The notes below the pieces were generated by a model. The model did not search any database and had not been told where the DNA came from. It saw only the letters and a list, made by a program, of their open reading frames with translations. Positions 1 through 11,860 of a DNA stretch of 64,000 nt are shown in pieces; the first letter of the stretch is position 1; each line of letters begins with the position of its first letter. A program made the position numbers and the translations under genes. Source of the stretch: Pochonia chlamydosporia 170 (lineage: Eukaryota > Ascomycota > Sordariomycetes > Hypocreales > Clavicipitaceae); NCBI RefSeq assembly GCF_001653235.2, contig NC_035794.1, positions 868,001 to 932,000 of the forward strand, in the 5' to 3' direction.

Positions 1-1797
1 GCGGATGATGGTAAGCTGGTGATGGATGGAGCTTGCTGATGGATGGTGGAGTTGGAGGTCAAGACAGGCACATTGGAGGCAAGCATCAGGAGCTCCAGTC
101 CTTCCAGAGTCCAGAGTCCAGATAAAAGTGGGTCTGAATCGGAAGGATTGATTACATAAGACACATTGTTGCACAAGGACAAACTGCACTTTGTGCAGTC
201 CAAGTGGACATGATGAACATGGTTAGATACTGATTCGATAGGATTATTTTGCATAGATGTTGTAGCCTTTGAATTTTCAAATTGGTGTTCTGATGGAATT
301 TTTGTTTCGCAGTGGGTCGCCAGGAAATGAGTTAGTCGATGTCCAGATGTATGGTATTGCTAGAAGTTGGTTATGAATTGCAAGCTAGACTGATCATTTG
401 GCCAGTAGTTGCATCTTCTATCTTGAGGAGCATCATAATGCCAATATCAACGGCGTGTGTCATCGTAGCACCGGGACATGGCAAGCGGTTTGTTGGACAT
501 TTGGATCATGCATTGTAAAGTACTACTTTCAACAGCCACACACATCCCGTCAATATACCAAGCCTACCATTGGCTCTTGTTGTCTACTCCTATGACAGCA
601 ACTATGAAACATTGGCCAACAAAGAGCCGTTGCATTACTCGAGTGTGCATTGAAAAGCTTACTACAATCCTGTATGTTGCATGCAAGTGTGTAATTGATT
701 CGCCCGGAGGAAAGTGGGTCCTGGAAGACGAGACAACAACTTTGGCGGGGTGAAATGTTTGGGCGGCGGCGGGGGAGACGGGATGCGGCATACGGCAGGT
801 TGCAGACGGATCGCCGACTGGATGTGTATGACATGACACATTCCGGAACCCAGATCAGTGTGTCCTGTTGTGTTGCGTGTTCTCAGCAAGCAATATCATG
901 TCGGTCAAGACAGCTGTTACACGCAGTGTCAATCTTGCAGGGCGTGGGTGTTATCTCAGTCCTATCAAACGAGATTCTGTGTCATGTCTTTGTGACAAAC
1001 AGCATGTAAGTCGTGTTCCGGCAGGCATCCCTTCACTTCAAAGGAGGACCATTGAAAACAATACATCGTACACAATGTTACAGTCTCTATTTCTCTCATA
1101 TTAATACAAAATTGATTACAAGCAGCCAAAACACCGACAACGGCACATATACGCCCATAGGGCGCGCCGTATGTACGTAATAAAAGAGACCAGGTGACCC
1201 GTTGTTGCAAACCATCCGGCCTCCCGCCCCCGCAACTTTTTCATGCCAATCGACGGCATTGGCGCCGCAATGGTCAAGCAGCTCCGCTCCCCCAGCATCA
1301 AAGGGCAGCACTGGACCAACCGGGGGCCCATCAACGGGGGCCACTAGTGTTGTCTCTGCTGGACACAGGCTTTACGAGGGCCCTGAAGTGGTGCCAGGAG
1401 CTGCTGGAGGGCGCAAAGCCCGTTCCATGCGCACGCTGATGTGGATAATTGCGGCTAGGATCGGTGGCCTGCCGACGCCGGAGCCCGGAGTCCAAGCGCC
1501 GTGGTCACCGAACACCTGCCTGCCACCCCGTAAAAGGCAAGAACGACTTGCACTTGGAACCTTCACCACACTTTTGTTCTTTCCTCCTCCATTCTCGTTA
1601 TCTTTCTTATCTTTGCATTTTTGCAACTGGCCGGATTGCACAAGACACCACAATTTTTCAAACTCTTGTCCTTGCTCACCTCTTCTCCCCATCCACGGGC
1701 ATTCTGTTGCTGCATAGCCCATACTCGCCACCACTGCTGTCAGTACACGCGCACTTACACTTACACTTCCTACCACGCTGACATCAGTCCCAGAAAC
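1..1797. other. Non-coding region upstream of the aminotransferase gene
   Basis: No convincing coding region is visible. Short overlapping ORFs on both strands have low-complexity or composition-driven translations and no family signature. The first 60 bases carry imperfect GATGG-type repeats. The segment from about 1550 to 1797 is pyrimidine-rich and probably forms the promoter and 5' leader of the gene starting at 1798. Confidence 0.6.
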
Positions 1798-3658
1798 ATG
1801 CCGGTTGCCACACCCCACACCGCCATGGGTGACCAGCACCACCACCAATCACAGCCGCATCAGAATGGTGTAAACGGTCACAATGCTGCCAATGGAACCA
1901 AGAATGGAGTTACATCAGGCTCGTCCATCATCGACGAGATTCTAGCCAGAAGAGCCAAGGCCGGAAAGCTTGTTGCTGGAGTTGCTGCTGCCTCAGACAG
2001 CGATATGTGGAAGGGCCCTGTGAGTAGCAACTATCCAACACCGCCTACTCGACACATGTATATTTGAAACCAACTCAACTAACACAATCTCAAGCAAACT
2101 GGAAAACCAAAAGCAAAACGTTGGGATCGTAAGTAGAAATCCATTATCCCCTCCAAAGCCGCCCCCGTTCAATACACTTACACATTCCCCAAACAGACCA
2201 CCTCAGCAAGGAAAGCTTGGAACGAAAGCCATGCACTCTAAAGCAAGCAGCAAAGCACCTCAAAAAGCCAGGTCTCATTTCCCTTGGAGGCGGCTTGCCC
2301 TCTAGCGAGACATTCCCATTTGCCGAATTTGCCATGAAGGTTCCCGTAGCTCCTCACTTCTCGGAGCAAGAAACCCTGGACAACGGGCAAACAGTCACAA
2401 TTGGTAAATATGACGTGCGCGACCACGATGCCGTTTACGACTTATCCATTGCTCTCAACTACGGTCAATCCACGGGCTCTGCTCAAATGATGCGCTTCCT
2501 AACTGAGCACACCGAGATTGTGTGCAACCCACCATACGCAGACTGGCGCATCTGTCAGACCATTGGCAGTACCGGCGCACTGGAGCAAGCCCTCAGGATG
2601 TTCTGCGACAAGGATCGTGGTGATTCTGTTCTAACAGAGGATTTCAGCTTTTCAACTGCGTTGGAAACCATTGCCCCCCTCGGCATCAAGGTCTTTGGAT
2701 CCCCCATCGACGACCAAGGCCTGGTCCCCGAAGCCATGGACCTCCTTCTGACCAACTGGGACGAGAAAGAGCGGGGAGCAAGAAAGCCTCATGTCTTATA
2801 CACCGTGCCCTCTGGCCAGAACCCAACCGGCGCAACGCAAGATGCCGAGAGAAGAAAGGCCATCTATGCCATGTGCCAAAAGCACGACATCTTCATCATC
2901 GAAGACGAGCCATACTACTTCCTCCAGATGCAGCCCTACACAGGCCGCAACCAACCGGACGCACCTCCCCCCAACACCGTCGAGGAATTCATATCCTCCC
3001 TGATCCCTACATTCGTCAGCATGGACATTGACGGCCGCGTCATGCGCATGGACTCGGTCTCCAAGGTTCTCGTGCCCGGCTCCCGTCTCGGCTGGGTAGT
3101 TGGCTCCGAGCAAATCATCGAGCGTTACCAGCGTCACGCCGAAGTCGCCAGCCAAGGACCAAGCGGCTTCTCCCAAATCATTCTCTACAAGCTCCTCGAC
3201 GAGACTTGGGGTCACGAAGGCTACCTCCGGTGGCTGATGAATCTCCGCATGCAGTACACCAAGCGACGAGATGCTCTGCTCGCTGCGTGTGAGGATCACT
3301 TACCACAGGATATCGTCAGCTGGACTCCCCCCGCTGCAGGCATGTTTGTAAGTGCAACAAGCCCTCTCACAGTATACCCAATGTCACTAACAGAGCATAG
3401 CTGTGGCTCAATGTAGATTATTCGAAGCATCCCCACGCCGACTCAAAGTCCCTCGCAGAAGTCGAGGAAGAAATCTTCAACTCATGCATTGACGGTGGTG
3501 TTCTCGTCGCCCGAGGATCGTGGTTCCTAGCCGAGAAGGAGAAGCCCATGCCGGGTCTGTTCTTCCGCGCCACATATGCCGCTGCTAGTGCAGAGAATAT
3601 GAATGAGGCGATTAAGAGATTTGGCCAGGCTGTGCGCGACAGCTTCGGCAAGGAGTAG
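1798..3658 (+). CDS. ARO8: Aromatic amino acid aminotransferase (Aro8-type, PLP-dependent class I/II)
   Basis: This enzyme transfers the amino group between aromatic amino acids (and probably 2-aminoadipate) and 2-oxo acids, using pyridoxal phosphate. I read four exons: 1798-2019, 2095-2128 (only 34 nt), 2197-3347 and 3401-3658. Donors are GTGAGT, GTAAGT and GTAAGT, acceptors are AG, and all phases agree, giving 554 residues. Visible family signatures are LISLGGGLPSSETFPF near the start of the core, PSGQNPTGAT, DEPYYFLQ, and the PLP-lysine segment SVSKVLVPGSRLGW (lysine near residue 373). The C-terminal exon has RGSWF and the FRATYA segment typical of the fold I small domain. The first 74 residues are a low-complexity extension rich in Asn, Gly and His. 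ATG 1798 opens the frame, but ATG 1825 (GCCATGG context, also in frame) could be the start. Yeast Aro8 is about 500 residues, so the extension explains the extra length. Substrate preference is inferred from family. Confidence 0.9.
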
Positions 3659-3938
3659 AGACTAGTGTACTCTATGATGACATGAACAGACAATGAAACG
3701 AAACGAAACCAAAGCGAACTATGATGGAACAAGAACTGGAATAACTAGCGTAATGCAGGATACGAGTGAGTTCCATTGCTAGCTAATTCTTCAAAAAAGA
3801 TCATTATTGCCAAAAACATTTCATCTCAGGACTCCAAGACTTAAAAAGTTGTGATTGCCTGCACACATGATATACATAATGAGACTTGTGACATCTTTTA
3901 CAATTTTCCATCGCCTTCCTACCAAACCGTTACGAAAT

Positions 3939-5672
3939 TCATGCCTTTTGTGCCTCCCAAAAAGCAACATGTACACCTTGTCCAGGGGACAAGACCACGT
4001 CTGCCCTCAACATGGGATTATCCCCATCCAATGCAAACATGTGGTTATCAAGACGGTCGAAGCGCTGGAACATTCGTACAAGAACGTAGCTCATCTCCGT
4101 CAGGGCGAACTGCTGACCAATACAGATACGAGGACCAGCATTGAAAGGAATGTATTCGTGAGGCTTCGGGTGCCAGTTTGCCCAGCGCTCGGGGCTGAAC
4201 ACAGCAGGGTCGGCGAACGTCTCGGAAACAGGGGGGTACAGCTCCGGCCGACGCTGCATAACCAGCGTTGAATAACCGACTTTGGTGTCTTTGAGGACGG
4301 GCAGGGGCTCTGTGCCATCGGGTCCGCCGCCGCGAGGAAGGGTGCAGTCCTTGAGAGCGAGGCGTACATTGAATGGAACAGAAGGGTAGAGGCGAAGCGT
4401 TTCGTTGATGACGGCCTTCATGTAAGACATGTTCTTGAGATGCTCATAAGTAGGTGGCTTAGTAGGGCCGACAACGTCGAGGATTTCTCGTCGCATCTTA
4501 GTGAAACATTCCGGGTGACGAGCCAGTTCGTAAATAGCCCATGACAAGGTTCCGGCAGTGGTATCGCGGCCAGCGAGCAAGACTGCAATAACTTGGTCTC
4601 GAATGACCTTGGGGTCGCGGGTGAAACGAGCGAGCTCGTGGAGGAAGGTGTAGCCCTTGTCGGCTTTGCTCTTGGATTCAAGTTCATCAGGGGTCATTCG
4701 TAGTGCGAGGTCGATGAAACGTCCGACGAACGTGTTGATTACACGGAGATCAGCGCGGTACTGCCATTTGGGAAGCAACCAGCGCAAGTTGTTGGCACGA
4801 GAAGAGATGTTCTGAAAGCGCTGGACATTGTTGAAGGCTTCGGCGAATTCTTGCTTGGGGGTGCTTTAAACGACGTCAGTACTGTAAAACAGGAGCATGC
4901 GTTCATACTACGAGCTTGGAAAGTAGATCATGGCCTTACCTCATCGACTGAACGTCAGCTCCGAGAAGAAAGTCAGTGGCGACATCCAGCGTGTATCGGT
5001 AAAACAAATCGGCAATGTCAATGACTTGGCCATTAACCTTGCTCATCTCAACGGGCTGGTTCTCTCCTTGTAAGGCACCGCCATTCGCCATGGCCCTGAA
5101 AAGGGTATCCATGTGAGACTCGAAACAATCTAAGTCACTAACACGGTCTCTGGTGAATTGAGGTCGCAGCATTTGACGACTATTATGCCACATAGCGCCG
5201 TCAGTAGTAAAGATACTGTCGCCTAGAAATTCGCCCCATTCTTGACGGAAAGGCTCTCCTTTGCCAAAATCAGAAAACTGTGTCGCCAGGATGGCCTTGA
5301 TGTTGTCCGGGTCAATGGTAAAGACGACGCGTTCGTTGGCGATACGGGCCTCAACCGTGTTGCGCTTGTTACGCTTAAAGAACTGATCGCGCCAGACCTC
5401 CATGGTTTTATGAGTCCATACTGCACGGAGACCTCTAGAGATTATGTCCAGGCCTGTTGGTGGTTAGACTGATGTCGCCATTGTGAGGGCATTTAAGTAA
5501 ACGAACCCAGTGGAACCCAGCTTCCCATGTCTTTGCCATAATTACCTAGGCGCTTGATACGTCGATGCTCGTCGAGACGGCGGAGGACGCCGCGCAACAC
5601 AAGAGCAAATAGGAGGAAGGAAAGAATAAATTTCGCAGATAATTGTTCCACGACGGCCTCAACGACACCCAT
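3939..5672 (-). CDS. Cytochrome P450 monooxygenase, CYP52-like (fatty acid/alkane hydroxylase group)
   Basis: Predicted to be an ER-bound haem-thiolate monooxygenase taking electrons from NADPH-P450 reductase. Three exons on the minus strand: 5672-5507, 5453-4940 and 4863-3939. Introns of 53 and 76 nt (GTTCGT and GTAAGG donors) join in phase to give 534 residues. Residues 15-30 form one hydrophobic N-terminal anchor, followed by a basic RRLDEHRRIKRLG stretch. The C-terminal half has the I-helix AGRDTTAG (near 323), the K-helix ExxR as ETLRLYPSVPFNVR (near 383) and the haem loop FNAGPRICIGQQ with the ligand Cys near 472. Overall pattern, including the FSDFGKGE segment after the B-helix region, resembles CYP52/CYP539-type enzymes that hydroxylate long-chain alkanes or fatty acids; the exact family and substrate are not provable here. 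It stands alone, convergent with the aminotransferase 280 bp away, with no neighbouring reductase or synthase, so a secondary-metabolite cluster is unlikely. Confidence 0.9.
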
Positions 5673-8600
5673 GATGGCTGTTACAAACCGGGAAGTTTCG
5701 GCGTTCTGATGATAAATAATCTACAATGTATGTAAGCCCATGCATGACGCGGAGAAGACCAATGGGATTCGATGGAGGCGAGAAAAGAAATGTCCAGGGG
5801 GCGTGTGGTTCGTATACGATGTTTTCTACGTGTACTTCCATCGAATAAAAGGGCTCAATGCAAATAATCTTAATTGATTTCTGCGACTTACTGGGTAAAA
5901 TTAAAGTGTTTGCCGTAGTCTGCGCACTTGGTCAAGTGTCGCAAGGCACAACGGACGTGGTCTTCACCTTGCCTTGCATATAAAAACGTGCCAAGCTAGT
6001 AGTATCGGCGTAGGCGCTTCCCAATCCACGTACTCGTTGAACTAAACCTTGGCTAATACCGACGAACGGGAAGACAGGGAGAACACAGCCTTGCAAGTCG
6101 TGGATGTATGAGAACTTTGAAGGCAACAACAAAGATCCAGCAACAGCGCTGAGGATAAATCAAGAATGGATGATACCAAAGTGGGCCATACCAAGGGGTT
6201 TATAAAGAGTCTGGTTCGGGCCACAGGTCGACTCGATCTGCGGAGCAGCAGCCTAGTGACGGAGCAGAACCCAAAACAAGTCCGCCTCTCCAGGGTGGTG
6301 AATGCTAAATACCTGGGCGGGAGGACTTGAACCGTCTGGTGCAAAAGATTGCGGCTAGAGACCGGCAGGGGTGGGTAACTGATGGACGTGGTAACAACGG
6401 CCATTTGCTGCCCTTGTCTATGCCAATGACTGCACCGGATGAAGGCTGGGGCGTCTGTTGACCGGACGTGTGCCAATTAAGCGTCGGCCGATGGATGTTC
6501 TCTGTCTGAGCCAAGATCGGCCTTAGGGCTGCGGTTGTCGAAGAGCTTCCACGCGTACGGAACCATGCAAGTCAGGAGACTTCAGCTTTCACCAACCCCC
6601 GATTTGACGTTTCCATCGTGCAAGCCTCTGCGCCAGTTGACAACGAGAGGGAACATTGCTGGTCCTGGTGGCACCGCCTTCAACATCCCGTCAGCTTGAA
6701 CCAGGTTGCGGCGCATGCGCTGTGATGCAGTTTGGGGGAGTGGAGTCGTGGAGATGGAAGTGAAATCGAACCGAGGTGGTTGGACAAGAGATGGGAAGAG
6801 GACCCCGAATAACAAAATAGTTTGTGCAAATGTCCTTGATTGGAGAACTTGTGACGCCTATCCGGATGCACTTCAGCCAAACAGTTGGCCGTGTTGCAGA
6901 TAAATGTTGGCCATCACAAGTTCAGCAGTGACGTGAGACAGTAGCTTTGAGCTCGAAGATGTCAATGCACATTTTCTCGTCGTTGGTCCAAAGAGCTTGA
7001 CTCCTTCCAAACTGACCAAGGTCGTGGTCGTACCTGCCAATTGTTTGACACAAGGGGAACAACTGGCATGTGAGAGGATACTCAAGTACTTTATCCAGAC
7101 TTCTGATGGTTTGCTTCTTGCATCACACACACAAGACAATTCCCTGCGCCTTTGATGTTTCACTTGTACCTTGTTTTATTCACAAGTTCATAGTACGAGG
7201 TCCGTTCTCCGTACTCGTGCAGAAAATTATGTCACAGCACACTCCACCCACTCGCCAACGAACGTGGCTTCTCAGGAAGCCGTTATGCGGTAACACAACA
7301 TAACCGTTCCAAGATGACGAATAGCACCTGCAAGCCTCCCATTATTGATGACCTGGTACATGCAGATTATGACCTCGGGTCAATTTCATTGTGTAAAGGA
7401 GCGGGTTGCATCCGCATAAGCCAAAACGCTTGCATCATTTCTGCGCGTGGCTACTTGTCATCAACACCACGCTTGAATGTGGCATCAGCGATATACAGTG
7501 GTTGCAATAGGTGCAGACTTCTTATGCTAAATGTGAAACTATGGGCCTCGGTTCTGACTGCTTTTAGCCCTCCACCATGGCCTTTACCTTCGGTGCAGCT
7601 TCCAAGATGGGATGTGGCACTGTGTTTATTTGCGCCTGGTCAGTTGACACGAGCATCAACAGAAGGCTTACTGCCACAACATTAATAACAAACATTAAAC
7701 ACAATGAAAGGATGCGAAGTCTACCAAGGCTGCACAGGCTCTTCAACAGGGCAACTTTCTTTCCCCGCGTTTTCAGGTCGCGTTGCCGAGGGCCATTGAC
7801 GGAACCCTTGCCCATAATTCCCATCCACCCCATTTCGGACTGCGAGGTAACTTACCAGATGGAATGCATCCGAAGCTCTCGTTTAGGGGAGAGAAGGTGT
7901 CGTATTATTTGACTTCTTTTCACTGTGATTGAGGGAGTTTTGATCGAATTGCAACTTGGTATTCAGCTACACCAGGCTTCTTTCAACCATTACTACGACT
8001 GACCACAAGCCAACATCAGTGAGTGAGCTTCCAATATGCTTGCAGCCTGCCAAGATGGGCAAAATAAATACCCTTACCTCTGCTTTCCTGGAGTAGGTGG
8101 GTTCATTCTCCACAGCCACCACATACCACACACTAATCAAGTAGTTGAGACCTTGGATCGCTTGGGTTGTTTGGCAGCAATTGGCTGAGATACGCTGGTG
8201 GGCGCAGTTTGGCGTCATCTTCACCCATCTTGAAGCTGCCAGAGCCTAAAACACGGCGCAACCTCCACTGGTGTGCGGCACGACGGTCGAATGCACCTGT
8301 CCGCACGGGCTTATTTGAACCTTCTGACGGCCTGTGAAAGGCTATTCCGACCGTTGACAGCGGTGTTTCGGTCGTCGCCATATTCTCCGGTTGGATACTA
8401 CATACACGGACCACTTGGTTAGTGATGCACATTCAACATGCTGAGTCTTGGCCTGGCTGTAAGTGACAACATCAATCAAACGTTCAGATATCGAGTCATC
8501 AATTGTAGGATGACTTCAGCTGGAGGGACCGTTTGACAGTTGTGTTGAGTCGTCTTTGGGTATCACGGCATTCACGAGTGTGTGCATGATGGGTAACACA

Positions 8601-9627
8601 GGGGAGGAAGCTCTACCCCTGACAGGTGAGGGATGAATTGCCAAGACACATCCAAGGCTCCAACATCAACTGGGGTTGTCGCACAGGCAGCATGTGGCCA
8701 TGATGGCTATCATCGAATGGGACCTGAACGCAACACAAAAAAGGAATGTCTTTGTTGTAGGGTAGCATTACCCAACCCGTTGAAACAGTAAACCCAAATG
8801 TAATTCAGTGCGGCAGAGTTTGACTCGACAGAGCAAAGGAAACAATGCAAGAACAATAACTAAGTGGCGATGGTACTATAATGCAACTGATCATCAACAA
8901 CTTTTTAAGTGCGTGCATGAGTGGTGAAGTGCTTGCAAAGTGTCGGATTCGATTCAGTTCGTCTCGTCCAAAGAGGCTCTCATCTGAACACACTGCATTG
9001 GTGGCACCCCTTTCATCCCCCCCACACCCGATCCAACCCAGGATGATGACCAAGGTCACACGTGACCAGATTAATGGTGTTCATGGTTGCTAATCACAGA
9101 TGCATCTAGATATTGCTAGTGTCCCGGACTGAACAGTAGCTGAATTCATCACAGCTAGAGCAGAAGCACCACAGAATCCTTGATTCAGAACAAGGCAGTC
9201 ATTGTCATACTTCATGCCCAGGCAGGCAACAGCGAACGAACTCGGGCACGAACTGGAGACGAAAGTCACGTGAGTAATCACAAGACCCATATTTTTTCGT
9301 TCCAAGCTTGCCTCGACTTTGAGGGCCATCCCGGTCGTGACGGCGACATCGAACCTCATACGCACGCCGTGATCAGTATTTGTTCTGCAATAGTCTACGC
9401 CGCCGCGTGAACAGTCGGAGATCTCACTGTATTGAAGTCTTCCGCGCGACTCGTTCACGAAAATTTACCGACAGATCGAAGGTATTTAAACAACGGAAGG
9501 AGCCTGCTGGACGCGTCCAGACTCATTGGGTTGACGACGCCACCGGCGTATCGCAACGACGTTTTTACCTTCACCCTTCACCTCTACAACACATTCCAAT
9601 CTTCTTCACGCAATTACGTCGCCCAGC
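5673..9627. other. Gene-free interval of about 4 kb (P450 and NAB2 promoters at its ends)
   Basis: Only short ORFs are present, without recognisable domains and with mutually overlapping frames, so I call no gene. TATA-like strings occur at about 5978 (CATATAAAAACG) and 6199 (GTTTATAAAGAG), both reading rightward and not obviously attached to a coding region. The last 250 bases before 9628 are pyrimidine-rich, as expected for the NAB2 leader. A lineage-specific or multi-intron gene, or a non-coding transcript, cannot be excluded. Confidence 0.55.
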
Positions 9628-11180
9628 ATGTCAGTCGAGGTTAGCTTGGGCACCCCTCTTGCGGATGCGCTCGACGCCGCGATCAAACCCAAGCTTATCG
9701 AAGTTGGATGGGGCACTGGCTCCGATGACTCTGCGTCGCTGTCCGAGTACATTGTCCTTATGCTCGTCAACGGAAAAAGCCAAGATCAGATTGCCGCAGA
9801 CTTATCCAACGATTTACTTGATCTTCCAGCCGATGATCCCACAGTCCATGCGTTTTCCAGATGGCTCTTTGAGCAAGTTGGTCTCCTGAACAGCCAATTG
9901 AACGGTGGCAACTCTGCTGGTGGTGATACCATGAATGGCGCATCACAAGAAATGGCACAGGGAGGAGAAATGGACACCGATATGAACACCAATGATGTGT
10001 CAGAATTGAATGCGTAAGTAGAGTGTCCCAACTCTGTTCACACAACCTTTGTGTATGATGATTCACAGACACCTAACCTGAATATATATACAGTCCCACT
10101 GGACCACGATCGATGCGAAATGGAAACTTCAGAGGCAACCGAGAGAAACGTATGCTTGGCCACATGTCAAAAGCCATGGACCGAACTGGCGACAACGCAC
10201 TTCACAGGGTTCGAGGTAACGGTAACGAGAGAATTAACACTCATGGCCGAACTCCACCGTCCGGTCCCAGAAATGCACAAGGGCGGATGCAACGCGGCAA
10301 CCGCGCCGCAAACCTCCAGGCCGGTTTAGCCGCAGGTCCCCAGAATGGCGCGTGGATGATGAACGGGCAACAGCCAAGCGAGATGGACATCATGGCCATG
10401 ATGGAGCAGCAAAACCAGATGATGTTTCAGTTGTCACAACAGTTGATGAGCGGAGGAGCAAACAACAATAGGGGGTTTGGAAACCAGCGCCGTGGCAAAT
10501 CACTGTTCGACAGGGTTCAAAACCCTCACCAGCGAAGAGGAAATCAACATAATCAACAAGCCAACGCCGACGGCTCAAGAGAGAATACCGAGGGAGGCGA
10601 AGATGTCGAAATGTCTGGCGACAAGCGCAACCCTCCCAACCCCGACGATACCGTGTGCAAATACAACCTGCACTGCACAAACAGGGAGTGCAAATTTGCT
10701 CACCAGTCCCCGGTTGCGCCTCCCGGCGTAACGGTGGATGTCACCGATGTGTGCAGTTTTGGGGCTGCTTGCAAGAACAGAAAATGCGTAGGCCGACACC
10801 CATCGCCAGCCACCAAGCTTGCGCACCAGGGCGAACAGGACTGCAAGTTCTTCCCCAATTGCCAAAATCCGCGATGCCCATTCAGACATCCATCGATGCC
10901 TCTATGCCGCAACGGTGCCAACTGCACCACCGAGGGCTGCAAGTTCACTCACGTCAAGACAAAGTGCAAGTTCAATCCTTGCATGAACCCGACTTGTGCT
11001 TTTGCGCACGAAGAGGGCCAGCAAGGCGGGTTTAAAGACAAGGTCTGGACTGCAGAGTCGGGCACCAAGGACCATGTGAGCGACCGGAAATTCGTAAACG
11101 ACAACGGCGAGACAGAGCTTGTGAGGCCTGACGACATGACGACGGACCAAGCGGCGCAGGACGCTGAGGTCATCGGATGA
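9628..11180 (+). CDS. NAB2: Nuclear poly(A) RNA-binding CCCH zinc finger protein Nab2
   Basis: Nab2 coats poly(A) tails in the nucleus, limits tail length and helps export mRNA. Two exons, 9628-10013 and 10094-11180, are joined by an 80-nt intron (GTAAGT donor, TACAG acceptor) and give 490 residues. The N-terminal 90 residues match the PWI-like fold that contacts the nuclear pore, with the segment IVLMLVNGKSQDQI followed by HAFSRWLFEQV. The middle is Gln/Asn/Arg/Gly-rich and low in order. From about residue 318 there are five CCCH fingers: CKYNLHCTNRECKFAH, CSFGAACKNRKCVGRH, CKFFPNCQNPRCPFRH, CRNGANCTTEGCKFTH, and a shorter CKFNPCMNPTCAFAH. The first four have the C-x5-C-x4-C-x3-H spacing characteristic of Nab2; the fifth is one residue shorter (C-x4-C-x4-C-x3-H). 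Yeast Nab2 has seven fingers, so two may be lost or degenerate. The HEM14 gene follows in tandem 680 bp downstream. Confidence 0.92.
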
Positions 11181-11860
11181 GTGAGGGGAGCCTCAAAGAG
11201 GGAGTCATGACGTTTGTTTTCTGAAAATAAAAGAAAAATGACACCCAAGTGGAGGAGGAGGCAAAGTGACGCCGGAGTGTTGTGTCGCCAGTCCAAGGAA
11301 ACAAGAAGAGGGCTGGGCGATTAGTCCAGAGTATGGGGCTTGAAGGTCATGTACATTATTGATCGACGTATGTTTCTGTCACGATGAAAGGGCATGGAAG
11401 GCGTTTTAATGTTTCGGGGTGGCGAGGATTTTCACGAATATCTCATCGTCTTGAGAGGGCAGCAGAGAAAATTGCTGGGATGGAAGAGGACGAGTATGGA
11501 TTAGGGGTGTATGTGGACTTGCTGGCGCGTAGCTCATGAAAGCAATGCGCCGCCAAGGAGGAGCAGGAGCGGAAGGGATGGAACAAACAATAGAATTTAC
11601 ATTTTCTCTGTCGCTGTCTACAAATATTTGCCTACCGTCAACGTGAATGTTGCGCGCCAATTGTGCAAGTATCATGTCGCACATGTCTGCATGTAATTAT
11701 GCCCCGTCGACGCTGACGGCAAGTGGAGCAGACCCTCGTTCCTCCACATGCAAGCCAAAGACGTCACACAAGCAATCACCTCACCTTCATCTCCAACCCA
11801 TCACCATCGACCCACCACTCAACATGATCAATTGAAGCTCCTTAAGCTCCCCGAATCACC
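11181..11860. other. Spacer between NAB2 and HEM14
   Basis: This holds the NAB2 3' region (an AATAAAAG-type A-rich string at about 11225) and the HEM14 promoter. The last 100 bases are C-rich with ACC and TCACC strings, usual for a fungal leader. No gene is supported. Confidence 0.6.

Noticed and set aside
3939..5672. P450 and aminotransferase as part of a biosynthetic gene cluster
   Set aside because: No synthase, transporter or cluster regulator nearby; the neighbours are housekeeping genes.
6301..6345. Possible tRNA on the minus strand (a TTCAAGTC T-loop-like string)
   Set aside because: The T-stem does not pair properly and no matching acceptor 5' strand is found upstream.
6042..6476. 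144-codon minus-strand ORF in the P450 upstream region
   Set aside because: Ser/Leu/Cys-rich translation typical of non-coding frames, no motif.
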